Shown piece by piece: positions 36,387 to 45,845 of a DNA stretch of 64,000 nt (positions within the stretch are counted from its first letter, which is position 1; the number at the start of each line of letters is the position of its first letter). Below the pieces are notes generated by a model. It was not told the DNA's origin and did not search any database. It saw nothing but the letters and a program-made list of their open reading frames with translations. Source of the DNA: Bin80 sp965209015. GTDB taxonomy: Bacteria; Bacteroidota; Rhodothermia; Rhodothermales; Bin80. The translations under genes and the position numbers were made by a program. The stretch spans positions 2,790,001-2,854,000 of the forward strand of contig OZ242367.1 of the NCBI GenBank assembly GCA_965209015.1, given 5' to 3'.

Positions 36387-37089
36387 TGTCTGAGTTCGGC
36401 CGACCTTTCCATGTGATTTCTGATGCGACAGGGGGTTCGGAGCGTAGATGCGTATTCTTCAGGGCAGGCATTTCTGTCTCGGCCAACTCATGCACAAGAT
36501 GCCGGTCACGCAAACTATGCAGATTGTTATCTCTTCGATGCTGCCATGGTTCAGAATTTTCCTGCTTATTACGAGCTTCCTCCAAATAATCCAGTCGGTC
36601 TTTGAGCCGCTCTGATGGGACTAATAGCCGATCAAGTCCAAAGATCGCCTCCTCTCTCCCTTGGAAAGTCATGTCATACTCTTTGGACATCACGATCGCT
36701 TCCTCAGGACAAACTTCCTCACAAAATCCGCAGTAGATACAGCGAAGCATGTTGATTTCGAACCATGCAGGTTCACGTTCCTTACTGCTGTTGGGGTCAT
36801 CCACTTCTCTTGACTGCATAGAGATGGCCATAGGCGGACATGCCTTAGCACAAAGATTGCAGGATACGCAACGCGGCTTCCCTTCTTCCTCTACCAACAC
36901 TGGACGCCCCCGATAGGAGTCTGGCGGATCCCATAGTTCATCTGGGTACTCGGTGGTGTAAGATGGCTCTTTGATCATCTTACGAAAACTATAAGCTAGT
37001 CCTTTGAAAATTTCTGGCAGGTAGAGCCTCTCCCAGAAGTTGAGCTGGCGCTCATTTTTAGTTTTGGTATTTTTTGGTACTCCGGGCAT
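36379..37089 (-). CDS. nuoI: NADH-quinone oxidoreductase subunit I
   Basis: The 236 aa protein contains two [4Fe-4S] motifs, CVSCNLCAKACP and CIYCGFCEEVCP. Both have the C-x2-C-x2-C-x3-CP spacing of NuoI/TYKY. The N-terminus includes KGLAYSFRKM, and the C-terminus is extended and charged. The subunit carries electrons through clusters N6a and N6b in the peripheral arm of complex I. It is separated from the nuoA-H run by about 5.5 kb holding rpe, a tRNA, folK, a defence-like gene and der. It starts 51 bp after der ends and overlaps the next gene. Confidence 0.93.
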   Translation of the reverse strand: MPGVPKNTKTKNERQLNFWERLYLPEIFKGLAYSFRKMIKEPSYTTEYPDELWDPPDSYRGRPVLVEEEGKPRCVSCNLCAKACPPMAISMQSREVDDPNSSKEREPAWFEINMLRCIYCGFCEEVCPEEAIVMSKEYDMTFQGREEAIFGLDRLLVPSERLKDRLDYLEEARNKQENSEPWQHRRDNNLHSLRDRHLVHELAETEMPALKNTHLRSEPPVASEITWKGRPNSDNV

Positions 37090-37140
37090 AGTATTATTGA
37101 TGACCTTGGCAACGTATTCTATCCGGCATAGATTGTTCCA

Positions 37141-38457
37141 CTATTCATTTTTCGGCGATTTTCTCCGAAATGCCAGCGTCACCGGGACACCCTCAAATCC
37201 ATAGACCTCCCGAAGCTGGTTTTCCAAGTAGCGACTATATCCTGTCCCAATCCCTTGAGGATGGTTACAGAAAAAGGCAAACAACGGCGGAGATACTCCT
37301 ACCTGTGAAACATATTTAATCTGCACATGACGGCCCCGCCAACTCGGTGGATGATGTCGCTGGATGACCTGCTGCATCGTCTGATTGAGTTCAGCCGTAG
37401 GCACTCGCGTAGCCGCGCGACGCATGATCTCAAGGGATTCATCCAGTACCCGATGAGCCCGCTTCCCCGTCAGTGCGGAGATGAATAGGATTGGTACATA
37501 ATCAAGTGTTTGGAGTCGCTCTCTGATGACCCGTTCGGTATCTCGCGCGGTGTTGGTTTCTTTTTCGACAAGATCCCACTTGTTCACCACAATCACGAGA
37601 CCTTTTTTTAGTGTTTCCGCTTCCTTAATCACATGAATATCCTGTGCCTCCAAGCCGATGGTTCCATCCAGAATTAACACCGCAACATCACAGCTATGAA
37701 TGGCCCGCTCTGTGCGAAGCGTGGCATAGAATTCTATATTCTCTCGTACCTTGGTACGACGACGTAGCCCTGCTGTGTCCACAAGTATGACCTCTTCCCC
37801 ATTATGGGTCAGCTTGGCATCCACGGCATCACGTGTTGTTCCACTGATTTCGGTTACAATTGATCGTTCCTGACGTAGTAGGGTATTAGTCAATTGTGAT
37901 TTTCCAACATTTGGTCGTCCGATGAGTGCGATTCTGACTCCCAAACTCTCCTCATGATTCCCTTCATCTGGCAGTGAAGCCGTTACGGCATCTAAAAAGT
38001 CTCCGGTTCCAGTCCCATTCGTAGCACTGACAGGATAGACCTCCCCCAATCCGAGGCTATACATGGATGCTGCATCCCAGTGTCGCTTTTGATTATCCGC
38101 CTTGTTGGCAACGACAAGAACTGGTTTTTGCGTACGACGAAGCAATCGCCCCATCTCTTCATCCATGTCGGTTACTCCCGCCATGATATCAGTAACAAGC
38201 AGAATCATATCTGCCTCGTCGAGTGCGATCTCGACCTGCTCACGGATTGCCCGCTCAAATCGATTTGCACTTCGAGGAACGAATCCGCCGGTATCTACGA
38301 GGGCGAATTCTTTTCCATTCCATAGTACTTGCCCATAGACGCGATCTCTGGTCACACCTGGGGCATCATGTACAATTGCCTGCCGTGACTCTGTCAACCG
38401 ATTGAAGAGTGTAGACTTCCCGACATTAGGTCGGCCAACGATTGCAACAAGTGCCAT
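37141..38457 (-). CDS. der: Ribosome-assembly GTPase Der
   Basis: The ATG at 38457 (MALVAIVGRPNVGKS) is clearly the start; a TTG 15 bases upstream is ignored. The 438 aa protein has two tandem GTPase domains: GRPNVGKSTLFN, VTRDRVYG, DTGGF and NKAD; then GRPNVGKSQLTN, GTTRDAVDA, DTAGLRRRTKV and NKWDLV. A KH-like C-terminal domain ends with VTLAFRRKSP. Der (EngA) is an essential GTPase of 50S ribosomal subunit maturation. It leads the transcript that continues into nuoI, a DinB-like gene and holA. Confidence 0.95.
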   Translation of the reverse strand: MALVAIVGRPNVGKSTLFNRLTESRQAIVHDAPGVTRDRVYGQVLWNGKEFALVDTGGFVPRSANRFERAIREQVEIALDEADMILLVTDIMAGVTDMDEEMGRLLRRTQKPVLVVANKADNQKRHWDAASMYSLGLGEVYPVSATNGTGTGDFLDAVTASLPDEGNHEESLGVRIALIGRPNVGKSQLTNTLLRQERSIVTEISGTTRDAVDAKLTHNGEEVILVDTAGLRRRTKVRENIEFYATLRTERAIHSCDVAVLILDGTIGLEAQDIHVIKEAETLKKGLVIVVNKWDLVEKETNTARDTERVIRERLQTLDYVPILFISALTGKRAHRVLDESLEIMRRAATRVPTAELNQTMQQVIQRHHPPSWRGRHVQIKYVSQVGVSPPLFAFFCNHPQGIGTGYSRYLENQLREVYGFEGVPVTLAFRRKSPKNE

Positions 38458-38512
38458 GAAGCGAGAGGCCAATGAGCGTAGCTTAAACTATATCAAGAGG
38501 ATTGAGGGGGAA

Positions 38513-40891
38513 CTATTCAATCTCAACCCTGACCCCACATCTCTCGCCTAGCCTTTGCCCCAGCTTAATGATTTCACGTACCGTCAAATTCGTGTATATT
38601 TTGTAGTCAGGGTATTTTGGGATTCTTCTATAATCCCTCGTTTCATCGGGATACTGGCGCGATAGTGTAACATCCTTAGTCTTTCTGTCACCAAGAAGAT
38701 TACTATGATTCTCACTAAAATTCTGGTCAAACAGCGCGGAGACGATATTTGGAAGTATCCTCCTGTAGGATTTCTCAGTTTTCCACTCGCCGTTTCCAAT
38801 CCTCCACCGCGGGTTTGAATCGTTCGGTGGTGAATCGTTAGATACTGGCTCCCATTCTTTCAAATCTCCCTTCTGTCCTTTGAAAACTTCAACCTCAACC
38901 TTTACTCCACACCTCTGTCCCATATCTGAACAGAGTTTCACGATGTCACTACTTTGATGATTGAGATTCACAACATATTTACCATACCGAGGAATTGTCC
39001 GATAGCGTCCGCTACCTGTTGGTTGTGTGCCTGAAAGAAAAATATCTTTACTCATTTGATTCCCCAGCAACTTTTGGCTATTCTCCTCTTGATTGAGATT
39101 CAAGAGGGCGGAGACCACATTCAACAGCATCTGAGCATATATTTCCTCCTCGTTCCAGTCTCCGTGATTAATACGCCAGCGAGCTTTCGACCGAGTTATA
39201 TTCTCCCAGGGCCAACAATCAAGTACCATGTCGGCAAGTTCCATACCGCGTAAATCCATATCCTCCGCTGTCCAATCCTCGTAGGTTTTTGCCAGTTGAC
39301 GTGTAATCATCACATTACTGTTAAAGTAATGCTGTTGCTTCTTTTCATAAACAGAGTTACTGATTTTAGAATTATACCTTTCTCCAACCAGGGTTAGATT
39401 CATCAGTCTATTTACATACTCTCCATGCATATCATCCGCTCCGGCTCCTAAATAGTTCGTCCACTCTTTGCTCAGAGTTTGGGGCATAATATGCTCCAAC
39501 GATAGATCCTCAATCCTTGGAGATGTATCATTGCTAAGTTTCAAGTTCATCGCATACAGAATTGTCTTCGCAGTATCCGATGCCTTTCCCCCATAAGCTT
39601 TTCTGGTTTGAAGCCCGCCTTCAATTTCTTTCTTGTTTGGCACTGCAATACGTGCATTTCTGAGTTTCCGAATTTCTTCGATCCAATAGTCACCATAGGA
39701 GGCAATATTCTGTCCATCTCTGCGATGAGCAAAACTCACAAACTGTGTGTTCAGACCAGTAGTAGGCTTGTCTGCCAACCAGAGACGTGTCAGCCATATA
39801 CTGACTACTTTCAAAACATTGATTACATCTCTCTCGCTGATATTTGTGAGATCACTTTTCATACTGTCATTTAGGAGTCTCAATGTAAAGGGTCTGTGTA
39901 CGTCATACTGGATCCCTCGTAAATATTGAAGGAGTGAATGAATTTCACTACCAGTATACTGGTTATTTGCACCAGTAATTGCTCCATATAGTTCAGCCAG
40001 CCTGGCCAGTTCTGCGCACAACTTACCTCTGTCATCAGTTCCATCTTCATCACTTCCATACCACCATCTTCTCAAATTTGAATATGTGTGCTTGATGCCA
40101 ACATTCTCCCCAGTTTTCCAGCGCAGAAAATCTCTGAGAAACTCATCAATTTGTTTAGGAGCATCTGCGGCATCTAAGGAGTCCTCAAGTGGAAGCCAGT
40201 AATTTTTGTAAATTCTTTCCTGAGTGCCCCTGTCCATTCCCATTAAGAGCCAGTTTTTTACTTTTTCTCCTTCCGTCAACGGAATACCTGTTGCATTCAA
40301 GCTCTCAAAAATTTGCTGGGGATCATGAGAGGACTCACAAGGAAAGCTGATCACTTTGAAACGGCTCAGTCCATCCATTAATACATCTGGACCTATATCA
40401 TCTACCGCTTTCCTCAGAACTCTCCAAGCCTCTGTAACTGTCCCATCAGCTGGAATTCCAGAAAGTATCCCCCGATACTCTTCATCATCCTTATCCTGAA
40501 GTCTTAGTTTTTCCGGTGGATCAAGGCGGTTTTTCAACAACACATTCCTTATACTATCCGATGTCCATTGTCCTGAGGATGAACCCGTTTCATTTAATTT
40601 TTCCGCGATGCAGGATAATAGGATACTGATCGTCGTAAGACGCTGCTGACCATCTACTACGTTATGTATTTCAGTCGTACCGGCGGCAGTGGATTCAGAG
40701 TATGTGATCAGTGTACCACCAAAATGCATGGCATTGTCCCCCTTCTTCTTAGAAATTGCCTCAAGATCTTTTATCAGTTGTTCAATGGTTGACTTATCCC
40801 AACTGTACCTACGCTGCCATTTTGGGATTGAATATTGTACGTTCGTGTTAAACAATTTCAAAAAATTAATTAAACTGATGTTGATATTCAT
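38513..40891 (-). CDS. DUF262/HNH (GmrSD-like) putative defence nuclease with duplicated C-terminal domain
   Basis: The ATG at 40891 gives 792 aa. The N-terminal DUF262 (GmrS/ParB-like) part has IPKWQRRYSW and VDGQQRLTTI, a D-G-Q-Q-R nucleotide-hydrolysis motif. A central DUF1524 HNH part has LSLEHIMPQTLSKEW, then LMNLTLVGERYNSKI (around residues 465-515). This fused order is that of type IV GmrSD enzymes that cut modified DNA, and of other DUF262 defence proteins. The C-terminus carries two tandem copies (about 570-668 and 695-792) of an unfamiliar domain. Shared elements are RWRI..G.W..E, Y...L.N[VI]VSAL, a central RYRTIPRYGKY/DYRRIPKYPDY and a final QR.GVRVE[IV]E. The gene is AT-richer than its neighbours and interrupts the der/folK region, so it was probably acquired. 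No partner genes are seen. Confidence 0.75.
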   Translation of the reverse strand: MNINISLINFLKLFNTNVQYSIPKWQRRYSWDKSTIEQLIKDLEAISKKKGDNAMHFGGTLITYSESTAAGTTEIHNVVDGQQRLTTISILLSCIAEKLNETGSSSGQWTSDSIRNVLLKNRLDPPEKLRLQDKDDEEYRGILSGIPADGTVTEAWRVLRKAVDDIGPDVLMDGLSRFKVISFPCESSHDPQQIFESLNATGIPLTEGEKVKNWLLMGMDRGTQERIYKNYWLPLEDSLDAADAPKQIDEFLRDFLRWKTGENVGIKHTYSNLRRWWYGSDEDGTDDRGKLCAELARLAELYGAITGANNQYTGSEIHSLLQYLRGIQYDVHRPFTLRLLNDSMKSDLTNISERDVINVLKVVSIWLTRLWLADKPTTGLNTQFVSFAHRRDGQNIASYGDYWIEEIRKLRNARIAVPNKKEIEGGLQTRKAYGGKASDTAKTILYAMNLKLSNDTSPRIEDLSLEHIMPQTLSKEWTNYLGAGADDMHGEYVNRLMNLTLVGERYNSKISNSVYEKKQQHYFNSNVMITRQLAKTYEDWTAEDMDLRGMELADMVLDCWPWENITRSKARWRINHGDWNEEEIYAQMLLNVVSALLNLNQEENSQKLLGNQMSKDIFLSGTQPTGSGRYRTIPRYGKYVVNLNHQSSDIVKLCSDMGQRCGVKVEVEVFKGQKGDLKEWEPVSNDSPPNDSNPRWRIGNGEWKTEKSYRRILPNIVSALFDQNFSENHSNLLGDRKTKDVTLSRQYPDETRDYRRIPKYPDYKIYTNLTVREIIKLGQRLGERCGVRVEIE

Positions 40892-41322
40892 ATCCAATCT
40901 TCAAATTATTTTATTGCCTCTGACAAATCTAAATGCGTTCTTACTGAAGACTACGTACCGGAAAGACTGGTAAATATGGATTATGGGACAACTGGTTCTT
41001 TCAATCAGATTAAAAGATTGGCCGTTACTCGCGATATAGGAATCCTCAATCCTAACCATAATATTTCCCCGAAGAATCGTTATGAATATATGAGATTGCT
41101 CTTCAAATATCACTATATAGAAAATAGGGGCAATCCCATTTCTTATCAGCACCTTGTATTATTCTCAGTACTTCTTCCATGAAACCAGCCATATGACTGG
41201 TGTTGCTCTCTATGAATTGACCGTGCACCTAGTTCTAAGAGATCACATGGTAAGAGCCACTTACTTAACTAGGGCTTCATCCTCCTATCTCCGGGTTTTA
41301 TTCGCTGATGAAGCACAAGAAG
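40892..41322. other. Gap of 430 bases between the defence gene and folK
   Basis: I see no gene. The sequence is AT-rich like the neighbouring DUF262 gene and probably holds its promoter. Short open frames on both strands lack any recognisable feature. Confidence 0.4.
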
Positions 41323-41871
41323 TTATCCAACAACAGGTAGGCCTGATTTACGATTTTCGGGTACTGAACTCCTTAGTGACCAAGATGTCTGGACCAGACA
41401 GGCTTGATCTTTACAGCGTGCCAATGCCACTGCTACTATGGAATCCACTGGACTTGAAATGTAACTGTTGGGCGCTAAATCATACCAGGGCTGTAATACA
41501 AACCGCCGTTCCTGCAACCTAGGGTGTGGCAGAATAATACGCGGTGTAATACAGCTAATTTTCCCCAGCGTTAGGATATCCAGATCCAAAGTCCTCGGAC
41601 CGTAGGGCAAATGTCGTTGACGCTTTGCCTTTCGCTCAATTTCCTGACAATATTCCAACAATTCAAATTTGTCCAGATCTGTATGAATTTCAACAACCGC
41701 ATTCAGGAAGTCTGGAAATTTATCACTTGGATGAAGGGTGTGAGCAGCCCCTTCATACACAGGAGAGCAACGTAGCTGACTTGTGATCTCTTCCAAATCT
41801 GCAACGGCCTGCTGTAACCACATCAGGCGGTCCCCTAAGTTTGATCCTAATGCAATGAAAGCTGTTCGCAT
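41323..41871 (-). CDS. folK: 2-amino-4-hydroxy-6-hydroxymethyldihydropteridine pyrophosphokinase
   Basis: The 182 aa protein starts MRTAFIALGSNLGDR and continues with PVYEGAA...DFLNAVVEI and GPRTLDLDIL.LG, the HPPK catalytic signature, then PHPRLQERRFVLQPW. It transfers pyrophosphate from ATP to the pterin in folate synthesis. The last 35 residues (KDQACLVQT to the end) diverge from the compact family norm of about 160 aa and may be a non-homologous tail. The start lies 8 bases from the 3' end of tRNA-Arg. Confidence 0.9.
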   Translation of the reverse strand: MRTAFIALGSNLGDRLMWLQQAVADLEEITSQLRCSPVYEGAAHTLHPSDKFPDFLNAVVEIHTDLDKFELLEYCQEIERKAKRQRHLPYGPRTLDLDILTLGKISCITPRIILPHPRLQERRFVLQPWYDLAPNSYISSPVDSIVAVALARCKDQACLVQTSWSLRSSVPENRKSGLPVVG

Positions 41872-41878
41872 GAGACTG

Positions 41879-41951
41879 TACCCCCGCCAGGACTCGAACC
41901 CGGATATACGGCTTAGGAGGCCGTCGCTCTATCCTGTTGAGCTACAGGGGC
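41879..41951 (-). tRNA. tRNA-Arg, anticodon CCT
   Basis: The acceptor stem GCCCCTG pairs with CGGGGGT (first pair G-T). The D-arm region is GCTCAACAGGATAGAGC. The anticodon stem ACGGC/GCCGT holds loop CTCCTAA (anticodon CCT, reading AGG), and the T-arm has TTCGAGT. No CCA is encoded. It lies within the last 39 bases of the rpe reading frame. Confidence 0.9.
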
Positions 41952-42602
41952 GGATAGACTGCGCAATTGTCGAATTCGTTCAGACACTACCCCACCAAAT
42001 ACTGCACTCCCCGCCACAATTACGTCCGCGCCATGATCCAGAACTTCCCGCACATTCTCTGGACCAATCCCTCCATCCACTTCCAATAATACATTACTAC
42101 CCCGCTGATCAATCATTGATCTTAGCTGCTTGACGCGCCGATTAGATTCAGGCAAATAGGACTGACCAGCAAATCCTGGAAACACGGACATGATCATGGC
42201 CACATCAATCTGATCTATCCATGTGTCTAACTGATCAAGAGATGTGTCTGGATTCAAGGTTAGTCCTGCCCTACAACCCAATGCATGAATCCGCTGAAGC
42301 GTGGGACCAATCTTTTTACAAGCCTCAACATGTATGGTGATAATGTCCGCTCCTGCTCCCGCAAATTCTTCAATGTACCGTTCGGGCTCTGAGATCATCA
42401 AATGGGTGTCAAGCACAACACCGGTTCTTTCTTTTAATGATGCAAGTGCACTGACTGCCAGAGGGCCAAAAGTCAGATTCGGTACAAAATGCCCATCCAT
42501 GACATCAATATGTAACCAGTCTGCTCCCGCATCCACGGCCTCTTCTGCGTGAGCCTCTAATCTTGCGAAATCAGCAGAAAGAATGGAGGGAGAGAGGAGC
42601 AT
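41913..42602 (-). CDS. rpe: Ribulose-phosphate 3-epimerase
   Basis: The ATG at 42602 (MLLSPSILSADFARL) is the natural start; the longer upstream frame overlaps nuoH. The product shows the TIM-barrel RPE features: HIDVMDGHFVPNLT, DTHLMI, HVEAC, SVFPGFAGQS and EVDGGIG...ADVIVAGSAVFG. It interconverts ribulose-5-phosphate and xylulose-5-phosphate in the pentose phosphate pathway. The frame has no stop before the tRNA-Arg gene and ends inside it, giving the tRNA-derived tail VAQQDRATAS. Either the tail is real, or translation and tRNA processing compete on one transcript. Confidence 0.92.
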   Translation of the reverse strand: MLLSPSILSADFARLEAHAEEAVDAGADWLHIDVMDGHFVPNLTFGPLAVSALASLKERTGVVLDTHLMISEPERYIEEFAGAGADIITIHVEACKKIGPTLQRIHALGCRAGLTLNPDTSLDQLDTWIDQIDVAMIMSVFPGFAGQSYLPESNRRVKQLRSMIDQRGSNVLLEVDGGIGPENVREVLDHGADVIVAGSAVFGGVVSERIRQLRSLSAPVAQQDRATAS

Positions 42603-42607
42603 ACGCC

Positions 42608-43636
42608 CTACGAGAATATAGCAACGATGACGGCCATCAGAAGCACATTCGCCAGTGCAATCGGCAGTAAGACTTTCCACCCAATCTGCATGAGTTGATT
42701 ATACTTGAACCGAGGCAGGGTCCAGCGAACCCATAAAAACAGAAAGCCAAAGAAAGCAACCTTTGCAAATAAACTTCCAACCTGAAGGATGGGAAGCCAA
42801 ATAGATTCTTCAAGGCCCGGAAAAGCTACAAGCAACTGAGGTTCAAATGGGATGAGATAGCCGCCAAAGAATAATGTGGCAATGATAAATGAGGCGACAA
42901 ACCAGTTCACATACTCTGCCAGAAAGAACATACCAAATTTCATACCGCTATACTCGGTATGATAGCCACCAACCAACTCCTGTTCTGCTTCGGGCAAATC
43001 GAATGGTGCTCGGTTGGTTTCTGCAAATGCAGTAATGATAAATAGGATTGCTCCAATTGGGTTGCGAAAAAAATTCCAGCCAAAAATGGCACCTCCCATT
43101 GCTTGATCCTCTACAATCTCTACAACGCTGAGGGATCCTGCAGTAATCACCACACTGGCCACAGCGAGTCCCATGGAGAGCTCATAGGAAATCATCTGTG
43201 CACTCGAGCGTAACCCACCCAGAAGAGAAAATTTACTGTTACTGCTCCAACCTGCCAACGTCACACCGTAAACGGAGATGCTCGTAAGCGCTAAGATGAT
43301 CAGCACCCCAACCGCACTATCCACAATCACAAATCCGCGGGCGAAAGGAATCAGTGCCGGGACTGTCATCGCAATGACGACCATCAGAAGCGGCGCGAGA
43401 GAATGTACGAAACGGCTCGCTCCTTCTGGAACCGTGTCCTCCTTGAACACAAGTTTGAACACATCTGCAAACGGCTGAAAGAATCCGCCGGGACCTACCC
43501 GGTTCGGCCCTGGTCGATTCTGAATGAATGCAGATACCTTACGCTCTGCATAAACTAAGCAGGATGCGGATACAAGCATAAAGTTGATGATCCCGAAGGC
43601 CACCAAAGCCAATAATCCTGGAGATAGATCCATCAT
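42608..43636 (-). CDS. nuoH: NADH-quinone oxidoreductase subunit H
   Basis: The start is at the ATG at 43636, directly after another at 43633, with the nuoG stop just overlapping. The 342 aa membrane protein contains CLVYAERKVSAFIQNRPGPNRVGPGG, a signature of NuoH, and several membrane helices. It also has ETNRAPFDLPEAEQELVGGY and AEYVNWFVASF. It joins the peripheral arm to the membrane arm of complex I near the quinone site. It is followed by rpe 5 bases downstream. Confidence 0.95.
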   Translation of the reverse strand: MMDLSPGLLALVAFGIINFMLVSASCLVYAERKVSAFIQNRPGPNRVGPGGFFQPFADVFKLVFKEDTVPEGASRFVHSLAPLLMVVIAMTVPALIPFARGFVIVDSAVGVLIILALTSISVYGVTLAGWSSNSKFSLLGGLRSSAQMISYELSMGLAVASVVITAGSLSVVEIVEDQAMGGAIFGWNFFRNPIGAILFIITAFAETNRAPFDLPEAEQELVGGYHTEYSGMKFGMFFLAEYVNWFVASFIIATLFFGGYLIPFEPQLLVAFPGLEESIWLPILQVGSLFAKVAFFGFLFLWVRWTLPRFKYNQLMQIGWKVLLPIALANVLLMAVIVAIFS

Positions 43637-43637
43637 G

Positions 43638-45359
43638 CTAAGCGGCCATCTCCGCTTCAATGAATGGAAGAGCATGACCACTCAGCGCCATGGCATCATA
43701 GGTGGCCCCAGCAAATTCAGGGATAGTTTCAGAAATATGCTTCATGATTTTCCGGGGACCCTGAGGGGTGATTTCTGAACCCAACTCTCTGGCGATCAGG
43801 GGGAGAATTTCCCAACTAGGTTTACAATCAACATAATGAGACTCATTGTGCCACCGATCAAACGGAGTGCCATGCTGATCGGCTCGACTGAGCCCCGTAT
43901 TCATCATGAGGGTACGATTGGTACCCTTGATGACTTTTGCGGGAGTAACTCGCTGTGCCCGACCCATCTCATTCACATAAGTCCCGATCGTCTCGGCGAC
44001 CATCGCGGCAGGAAGTGCAACATTGGTTACCGGTAGAGTCTGATTGGTCGTGTGATAATGGTGCAAGACGACAGCAAGATTGGAAAGAGACTCAAGACTA
44101 CAAAGACCTGAAGCCACTGGATCATCCTCCAATATGTAGAGTGCCTGAAATTCTCCAGACTCAATTCGCGCACGCCAAAGCGGGACATCTATGGGCTGAA
44201 GTCCCAGACGCTCACATCCTTGACGATTCGGAGTTCGATCATCTGTACATAGCCAACCATCTCCATGCCCAGGTTCAATGTGAGGAATATACCCGGCGAC
44301 CTGACCACTAACTGCTTCAGCAAGCTGTAACAGCATCCAGTTGTCCTCCACCGTTGCATAGGCAGAGGCAATAAATATCGTGGCATGACCGGTATGTTTG
44401 AGAATCTCGGCAGCCTTCTGAATTGATTCATCCCAAGAGGATAGATCCCCCGAAATAGCCGGACCAGACGGCCGATTTTCATTGAAGCTGCGATAGGCTA
44501 ACCGATCCTCGTCGGGAAGCCAGAATTCATTCACGTCGGGGTTAGTACGTGGAGTAATTCGAAGCACTAAATTATCCCGAACCCATAAGTGACAGTTTGA
44601 TCCCTTTGCATTCGTGGTAGTAATTGATGGCGTGCTGGCCATCTCCCAAATCCGTGCTTGAAATCGAAAATCAGCGGAGGTGAGTGCTCCTACCGGGCAG
44701 ATATCAATCACATTCATTGAGTAGGGCTCATCAAAGGAAAGTCCAGGTGGCGTGATCGGATAGTTTCTCACTCCCCGTTCAATGATAGTAAGTTGCCCAC
44801 TTCGGGAAATTTCATCTGTAAAGCGGGTACAGCGCGTACAGTTAATACAACGCTCGGCATCCAAGATGACCCTGGGGCCTAACTTTACTCGCTTCGGCTT
44901 ATGGACCTTACGGAATTCGAATCGCGACCCTTCCGGCCCATGCTTATAGGCCTGGATCTGGAGTGGGCAATGCCCTGCCTGATCGCAAATCGGACAATCA
45001 AGTGGGTGATTAATGAGCAGAAACTCCAACGTATCCCGCTGTGCATCCTCAACCTTTTGGCTTGTGCGCGCGGTATGAACTACTTGGCCATCAGACAGAA
45101 TATGACTGCAACTGGTCTGCAGTTTTGGAAAATACTGTATGACCGTCTCCCCGCCCTCATCTACCTGAACCTCACCCGTCTGGTGATCACGTACCGGAGC
45201 CCCAATGTCTACGAGACATTGGCGACAATTGGCAGGGACCGACATCGCGGGATGATAACAAAAATGAGGTAAGTCAATGCCATGATCCAAGCAAAACTGA
45301 AGCAGGCTGGGTTGGCCCTCAAATTCATATTCATTGCCGTCAATAATGACCTGTGCCAT
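43638..45359 (-). CDS. nuoG: NADH-quinone oxidoreductase subunit G
   Basis: The 573 aa protein begins with a [2Fe-2S] domain (HFCYHPAMSVPANCRQC). Then come the His-Cys3 cluster (HPLDCPICDQAGHCPLQ) and a [4Fe-4S] part (CINCTRC...DICPVGALTS). The molybdopterin-like domain is short and degenerate. The mid-length form is as seen in Bacteroidota. It carries electrons between NuoEF and the quinone side. It ends two bases before the nuoH start. Confidence 0.95.
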   Translation of the reverse strand: MAQVIIDGNEYEFEGQPSLLQFCLDHGIDLPHFCYHPAMSVPANCRQCLVDIGAPVRDHQTGEVQVDEGGETVIQYFPKLQTSCSHILSDGQVVHTARTSQKVEDAQRDTLEFLLINHPLDCPICDQAGHCPLQIQAYKHGPEGSRFEFRKVHKPKRVKLGPRVILDAERCINCTRCTRFTDEISRSGQLTIIERGVRNYPITPPGLSFDEPYSMNVIDICPVGALTSADFRFQARIWEMASTPSITTTNAKGSNCHLWVRDNLVLRITPRTNPDVNEFWLPDEDRLAYRSFNENRPSGPAISGDLSSWDESIQKAAEILKHTGHATIFIASAYATVEDNWMLLQLAEAVSGQVAGYIPHIEPGHGDGWLCTDDRTPNRQGCERLGLQPIDVPLWRARIESGEFQALYILEDDPVASGLCSLESLSNLAVVLHHYHTTNQTLPVTNVALPAAMVAETIGTYVNEMGRAQRVTPAKVIKGTNRTLMMNTGLSRADQHGTPFDRWHNESHYVDCKPSWEILPLIARELGSEITPQGPRKIMKHISETIPEFAGATYDAMALSGHALPFIEAEMAA

Positions 45360-45369
45360 GGAGATCTAC

Positions 45370-45828
45370 CTAAGATTCTTCAGGGAATATGCGAACACCG
45401 ATCGCTTCCATTGAAAGGATTGGAACCTTACCCGTTGCATCGTCCTGAAAGTGTGCTTCAAGATCATGATCAGAGGACATGATCTTCCCGAAAACTACGG
45501 CATGTCGACCACTGATGTCTTTGGGAACGGTAAACATATAATCCCCATCCTCCTTCACTTCACTATGAACACGGAGTCCCTCTCCGGTATCAGCACTTCG
45601 AAGCATCAACCAGCACCCCTCCATCTGACAGATTTCGTGGACGGTTCCCCGAATTGCTAAACTCTGCCCCATATATACCTGAGGCTTGGATAACGCAGCC
45701 TCCACGGGAATTATATCTGCCACATCATCTGGAATACCATAAACTGTATCACTTACCACTTCCGAACGATTACAGCTTATCGTCAAAAACCAGAGAATGA
45801 TCAGGAAGTATTTGGGGAAGTTGTGCAT
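45370..45828 (-). CDS. DUF4920 lipoprotein inside the nuo operon
   Basis: The ATG at 45828 (MHNFPKYFLIILWFLTISC) gives a lipoprotein signal; the longer frame overlaps nuoF. The about 152 aa protein contains VYGIPDDVADIIPVEAALSKP, a CQMEGCWLML motif and GYMFTVP-like and HAVVFGKI segments typical of DUF4920. The paired cysteines (EICQMEGCW) could bind metal. It sits between nuoF and nuoG in the same direction, 17 bases after nuoF and 10 before nuoG. That position suggests a link to assembly or to the periplasmic environment of respiratory complexes; this is speculative. Confidence 0.7.
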   Translation of the reverse strand: MHNFPKYFLIILWFLTISCNRSEVVSDTVYGIPDDVADIIPVEAALSKPQVYMGQSLAIRGTVHEICQMEGCWLMLRSADTGEGLRVHSEVKEDGDYMFTVPKDISGRHAVVFGKIMSSDHDLEAHFQDDATGKVPILSMEAIGVRIFPEES

Positions 45829-45845
45829 GTCAATCCATATTGGAA

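Noticed and set aside
41154..41522. Plus-strand frame of 122 codons overlapping folK
   Set aside because: Mostly the antisense of the folK 3' end; no recognisable motif.
41913..42680. Longer start for rpe at 42680
   Set aside because: It overlaps the end of nuoH, and the ATG at 42602 starts exactly at the family N-terminus.
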